Assembly (NCBI RefSeq): GCF_004348315.1
Contig: NZ_SMKC01000015.1
Coordinates: 1-45,431 of the forward strand
DNA: 45,431 nucleotides
Direction of reading: 5' to 3'
Source: Streptomyces sp. 8K308
GTDB lineage: Bacteria > Actinomycetota > Actinomycetes > Streptomycetales > Streptomycetaceae
A program made the position numbers and the translations under genes. Below are positions 42,816 to 45,431 of the stretch, piece after piece (positions within the stretch are counted from its first letter, which is position 1; each line of letters begins with the position of its first letter). Under the pieces are notes generated by a model that had not been told where the DNA came from, did no database searches, and saw only the letters and a program-made list of their open reading frames with translations.

Positions 42816-43844
42816 ATGGAACGGGACCAGAACCCGCTGGCGGGCGTGCCGGGCGCCGTGCCGCCGATACTGGCGGTCGACGGCGAGCCGCCGACCGGCC
42901 CGTGGGGCTACGAGTTCAAGTGGGACGGCTACCGCTGCTGCCTCTGCGCCGGGCCCGCCGGCCGCACCCGGCTCACCAGCCGCAACGGCCACGACCTCGG
43001 CGCCACCTACCCGGAGCTCACCGGCGTCGTGCCCGAGGCCCTCGGCGCGCACGGCGGTCTTGTGCTCGACGGCGAGATCGTCGCCCTGGACGAGGCGGGC
43101 CGCCCCGACTTCGGGCTGCTCCAACGCCGCCACCAGCGGCGGCCGGCGCCCGGACTGCTGGCCCGGGTGCCGGTGACGTACTTCGCCTTCGACGTGCTGC
43201 GGCTTGGCGGGCGCCCCCTGCTCGACGAGCCCTACGCCGCCCGGCGGGAACGACTCGCCGACCTCGGCCTCGACGCCTCGCCCCGGCTCGCCGTGCCACC
43301 CCACTACACGGGCGAGGAGGTCGACCCGCAGCGGCTGGTGGACATCGCACGCGAGCACGGCCTCGAGGGCGTGATCGCCAAGCGGCTCGACTCCCCCTAC
43401 CTGCCGGGACGGCGTTCCCGGCTGTGGGTGAAGAAGGCGCTGTTCACGGCCAGGGAGGTGGTGGTCGGCGGCTGGCAGCCGGGCGAGGGCAGGCGCGGCG
43501 GCTCGATCGGCTCCCTGTTGCTCGGGGCGCACGACGAGGCGGGCGCGCTGCGCTACCTCGGCCGGGTGGGCAGCGGCTTCAGCGAGGCGGTGCTGGCCGA
43601 CCTGGGCGCCCGTCTCGCGCCGCTGGCCCGCGCCACGAGCCCGTTCGACGAGCAGGTGCCGCGCCCGCACGCGCGCCGCGCCCACTGGGTCGAGCCCCGG
43701 CTGGTCGGCGAGGTGGCACACCGCACCTGGACCGACGAGGGCCGGCTGCGGCACCCGGTCTGGCGCGGGCTGCGCCCCGACCGCGACCCCGAGGAGGTCG
43801 CGCTGCCGGCGCGGCCGGGTGAAGATCGGGAAGCGACCCCCTAG
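42816..43844 (+). CDS. ATP-dependent DNA ligase
   Basis: 342-aa ligase of the LigC/LigD-ligase-domain type. The nucleotidyltransferase motif I is EFKWDGYR with Lys35 as the adenylated residue; motifs III-IIIa lie in LVLDGEIVALD and VTYFAFDVLRLGG, motif IV in LEGVIAKRLDSPY and motif V in RLWVKKALF. The OB-fold follows (VVVGGWQPGEGRRGGSIGSL, LRYLGRVGSGF). It is stand-alone, with no polymerase or nuclease domain and no ku gene in the window, so it is closer to the accessory LigC enzymes of actinobacteria than to a full LigD. The ATG at 42816 has only a weak GGGG site four bases upstream. Confidence 0.92.
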   Translation: MERDQNPLAGVPGAVPPILAVDGEPPTGPWGYEFKWDGYRCCLCAGPAGRTRLTSRNGHDLGATYPELTGVVPEALGAHGGLVLDGEIVALDEAGRPDFGLLQRRHQRRPAPGLLARVPVTYFAFDVLRLGGRPLLDEPYAARRERLADLGLDASPRLAVPPHYTGEEVDPQRLVDIAREHGLEGVIAKRLDSPYLPGRRSRLWVKKALFTAREVVVGGWQPGEGRRGGSIGSLLLGAHDEAGALRYLGRVGSGFSEAVLADLGARLAPLARATSPFDEQVPRPHARRAHWVEPRLVGEVAHRTWTDEGRLRHPVWRGLRPDRDPEEVALPARPGEDREATP

Positions 43845-43890
43845 CGTGGGCGATCGGTCGGAGGACGGTTGAAAGAGACGGGAGTTGCAG

Positions 43891-45318
43891 ATGAGCGACG
43901 ACGCCAACGACACGTACGACGTGATCGTGATCGGCGCCGGGCCGACCGGTGAGAACCTCGCGGACCGCACGGCGGCGGCCGGCCTGCGCACCGTGATCGT
44001 GGAGAGCGAGCTGGTCGGCGGCGAGTGCTCCTACTGGGCGTGCATCCCGAGCAAGGCCCTGCTGCGGCCGGCGGCCGCGCTGAAGGCCGCCAGGTCCGTG
44101 GACGGCGCCCGGCAGGTGGCGGGCGAGCGGCCGGTGGACGCGGCGGCCGTGCTGGCGCGGCGCGACTCCTTCGTGGGCGACTGGCGGGACGACGGGCAGG
44201 TCTCCTGGCTGGACTCCGTCGGCGTCGAACTGGTCCGCGGCCACGCGAGGTTGGACGGCCCCCGCCGCGTCGTGGTGGGCGAGCGGCGGCTGACCGCCCG
44301 GCACGCGGTGGTGATCTGCACCGGCAGCCGGGCCGTCGTCCCGGACGTGCCCGGGGTGGCGGAGGCCCGGCCGTGGACCAGCCGGGAGGCGACGGCGGCC
44401 AGGCGGGTGCCGGAGCGACTGGCCGTCGTGGGTGGCGGCGTGGTGGGCGCCGAGATGGCGGCCGCGTGGAGCTCGCTCGGCTCGCGCGTGACGCTGCTGA
44501 TGCGCGGCGAGCGGCCGCTGCCCCGGATGGAACCGTTCGCCGGCGACCTGGTCGCCGAGGGGCTGCGGGACTCCGGCGTCGACGTGCGCGCCGGCGTCTC
44601 GGTGACGGGCCTTTCCAGGGGCGAGGGGCCGGTGGAGGTCGCGCTCGACCAGGGCGGTTCCGTGACGGCGGACGAGGTGCTCTTCGCCACCGGCCGGGCG
44701 CCGCGCACCGACGACCTGGGCCTCGAGACGGTCGGCCTCGAACCCGGCTCCTGGCTCCAGGTGGACGACACCCTGCGGGTGACGGGCGTCGCCGACGGCT
44801 GGCTCTACTGCGCCGGCGACCCCAACCACCGGGCGCTGCTGACCCACCAGGGCAAGTACCAGGCGCGGATCGCCGGGGCGGCGATCGCGAGCCGAGCGGC
44901 CGGCCGGCCGGTGGACGACGCGGCCTGGGGCCCCTGCGCGGCGACGGCGGACCACGCGGCGGTGCCGCAGGTGGTGTTCACCGAGCCGGAGGTGGCCTCG
45001 GTCGGCCTGACCGCCGCGGCCGCCGAGGCGGCCGGCCGCCGCCACCGGGCGGTCGACTACGACCTCGGCTCGGTCGCGGGCGCCGCCCTGTACGCGGACG
45101 GCTACCGGGGGCAGGCGCGGTTGGTGGTGGACCTGGAGGACGAACGCCTGCTCGGCGCCACCTTCGTCGGCCCGGGCGCCGGGGAGCTCCTGCACGCCGC
45201 CACCATCGCGGTCGCCGGCGGGGTCCCGATCTCCCGCCTCTGGCACGCCGTCCCCGCGTTCCCCACGGTCAACGAGGTCTGGCTGCGGCTGCTCGAGACC
45301 TACCGGGACCAGGGCTAA
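43891..45318 (+). CDS. FAD-dependent pyridine nucleotide-disulfide oxidoreductase, non-canonical
   Basis: 475-aa flavoprotein of the dihydrolipoyl dehydrogenase/mercuric reductase superfamily. It has the FAD motif VIVIGAGPTGENLA, the redox-active disulfide Cys46/Cys51 (GGECSYWACIPSKALLRP), the NAD(P) motif LAVVGGGVVGAEMAAAW and the second FAD motif CAGDPNHRALLTHQGKYQ. In the C-terminal interface region, where lipoamide and glutathione reductases have HxHPTxxE, this protein reads PAFPTVNE. The catalytic His is replaced by Phe while the Glu stays, so the partner disulfide chemistry must differ. GGGAG lies seven bases before the ATG. Its stop overlaps the stop of a convergent partial gene. Confidence 0.9.
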   Translation: MSDDANDTYDVIVIGAGPTGENLADRTAAAGLRTVIVESELVGGECSYWACIPSKALLRPAAALKAARSVDGARQVAGERPVDAAAVLARRDSFVGDWRDDGQVSWLDSVGVELVRGHARLDGPRRVVVGERRLTARHAVVICTGSRAVVPDVPGVAEARPWTSREATAARRVPERLAVVGGGVVGAEMAAAWSSLGSRVTLLMRGERPLPRMEPFAGDLVAEGLRDSGVDVRAGVSVTGLSRGEGPVEVALDQGGSVTADEVLFATGRAPRTDDLGLETVGLEPGSWLQVDDTLRVTGVADGWLYCAGDPNHRALLTHQGKYQARIAGAAIASRAAGRPVDDAAWGPCAATADHAAVPQVVFTEPEVASVGLTAAAAEAAGRRHRAVDYDLGSVAGAALYADGYRGQARLVVDLEDERLLGATFVGPGAGELLHAATIAVAGGVPISRLWHAVPAFPTVNEVWLRLLETYRDQG

Positions 45319-45431
45319 CCGCCCGCGTAGGGGGCGCAGAGGTCGCGCATCTGGTCGTCCCAGTAGTCGCTCCACTCCTCAGCGGCCTCGCAGAAGGCCG
45401 CCATGGCCTCGTCCTCGGGGTTGGCGGGCTC
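45315..45431 (-). CDS. C-terminal end of an unknown acidic protein (partial)
   Basis: Open frame entering from the right edge on the minus strand, 38 residues to a TAG at 45315-45317. It is strongly acidic with aromatic residues (EAAEEWSDYWDDQMRDLC) and two cysteines that could pair. The stop overlaps the convergent oxidoreductase stop by three bases. Base composition by codon position fits coding. I do not recognise the family. Confidence 0.5.
   Translation of the reverse strand, partial: EPANPEDEAMAAFCEAAEEWSDYWDDQMRDLCAPYAGG

Overview
The window is about 45 kb of very GC-rich DNA (roughly three quarters G+C). Codons end mostly in G or C, and GTG or TTG starts are common. It carries marker genes of mycelial actinomycetes: snapalysin, a streptogrisin-type protease, mycothiol-dependent formaldehyde dehydrogenase, an S-adenosyl methyltransferase of the Streptomyces PF04672 type, and UdgX. 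The best reading is a chromosomal segment of Streptomyces or a close relative. No rRNA, tRNA, CRISPR array, phage module or complete transposase was seen.

Left part (1-5.8 kb): the end of a respiratory complex I operon (nuoL end, nuoM, nuoN), then a GNAT acetyltransferase and a GH15 glucoamylase/trehalase-type enzyme.

Formate/oxalate region (5.86-12.4 kb, minus strand): a three-gene NAD-linked formate dehydrogenase. The usual alpha subunit is split, and the Fe4S4 domain sits on a separate ferredoxin-like protein at the other end of the operon. A 169-bp MITE-like element with CTAG flanks lies inside the operon. Upstream is a formyl-CoA:oxalate CoA-transferase (frc). Similar GntR-type palindromes lie in front of fdhA and frc, so the two units are probably co-regulated. 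A mycothiol formaldehyde dehydrogenase (21-22 kb) and a Tat-exported formamidase-family protein (40.3-41.7 kb) are further possible formate sources.

Acid-CoA region (12.4-19.9 kb): a secreted 3-hydroxybutyrate oligomer hydrolase; a CitMHS transporter divergent from a LysR regulator; a CaiB/BaiF CoA-transferase; and a CitE-like lyase that has lost an internal segment. Two copies of one LysR-type box (ATGCG-N5-CGCAT) tie the transporter, the regulator and the CoA-transferase operon into one regulon.

Middle (19.9-28.2 kb): methyltransferase, mscR, snapalysin, aldo/keto reductase, VOC protein, and a ROK regulator followed by an oxidoreductase/isomerase pair for sugar metabolism. Snapalysin and the streptogrisin gene 11 kb away share a nearly identical stretch of about 24 bp with a palindromic core in their 5' regions.

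Accessory block (28.2-31.3 kb): a relatively AT-rich spacer with tandem 11-bp repeats and a long hairpin. It is followed by a 29-codon gene, an unrecognised 236-aa protein, a DUF6895-like protein and a beta-lactamase-fold hydrolase whose catalytic Lys and YxN Asn are replaced. This is my best candidate for an undescribed system.

Right part (31.3-45.4 kb): MMPL exporter, streptogrisin, Fpg/Nei glycosylase, a 46-aa peptide next to a graspetide-type methyltransferase without an ATP-grasp ligase, a decayed PucR-like regulator, and a cysteine desulfurase-like gene behind a leader with a six-codon uORF, a pyrimidine tract and a hairpin. UdgX, the formamidase, a deaminase-TPR fusion, an ATP-dependent DNA ligase, an FAD disulfide oxidoreductase lacking the canonical C-terminal His, and the end of an unknown gene follow.
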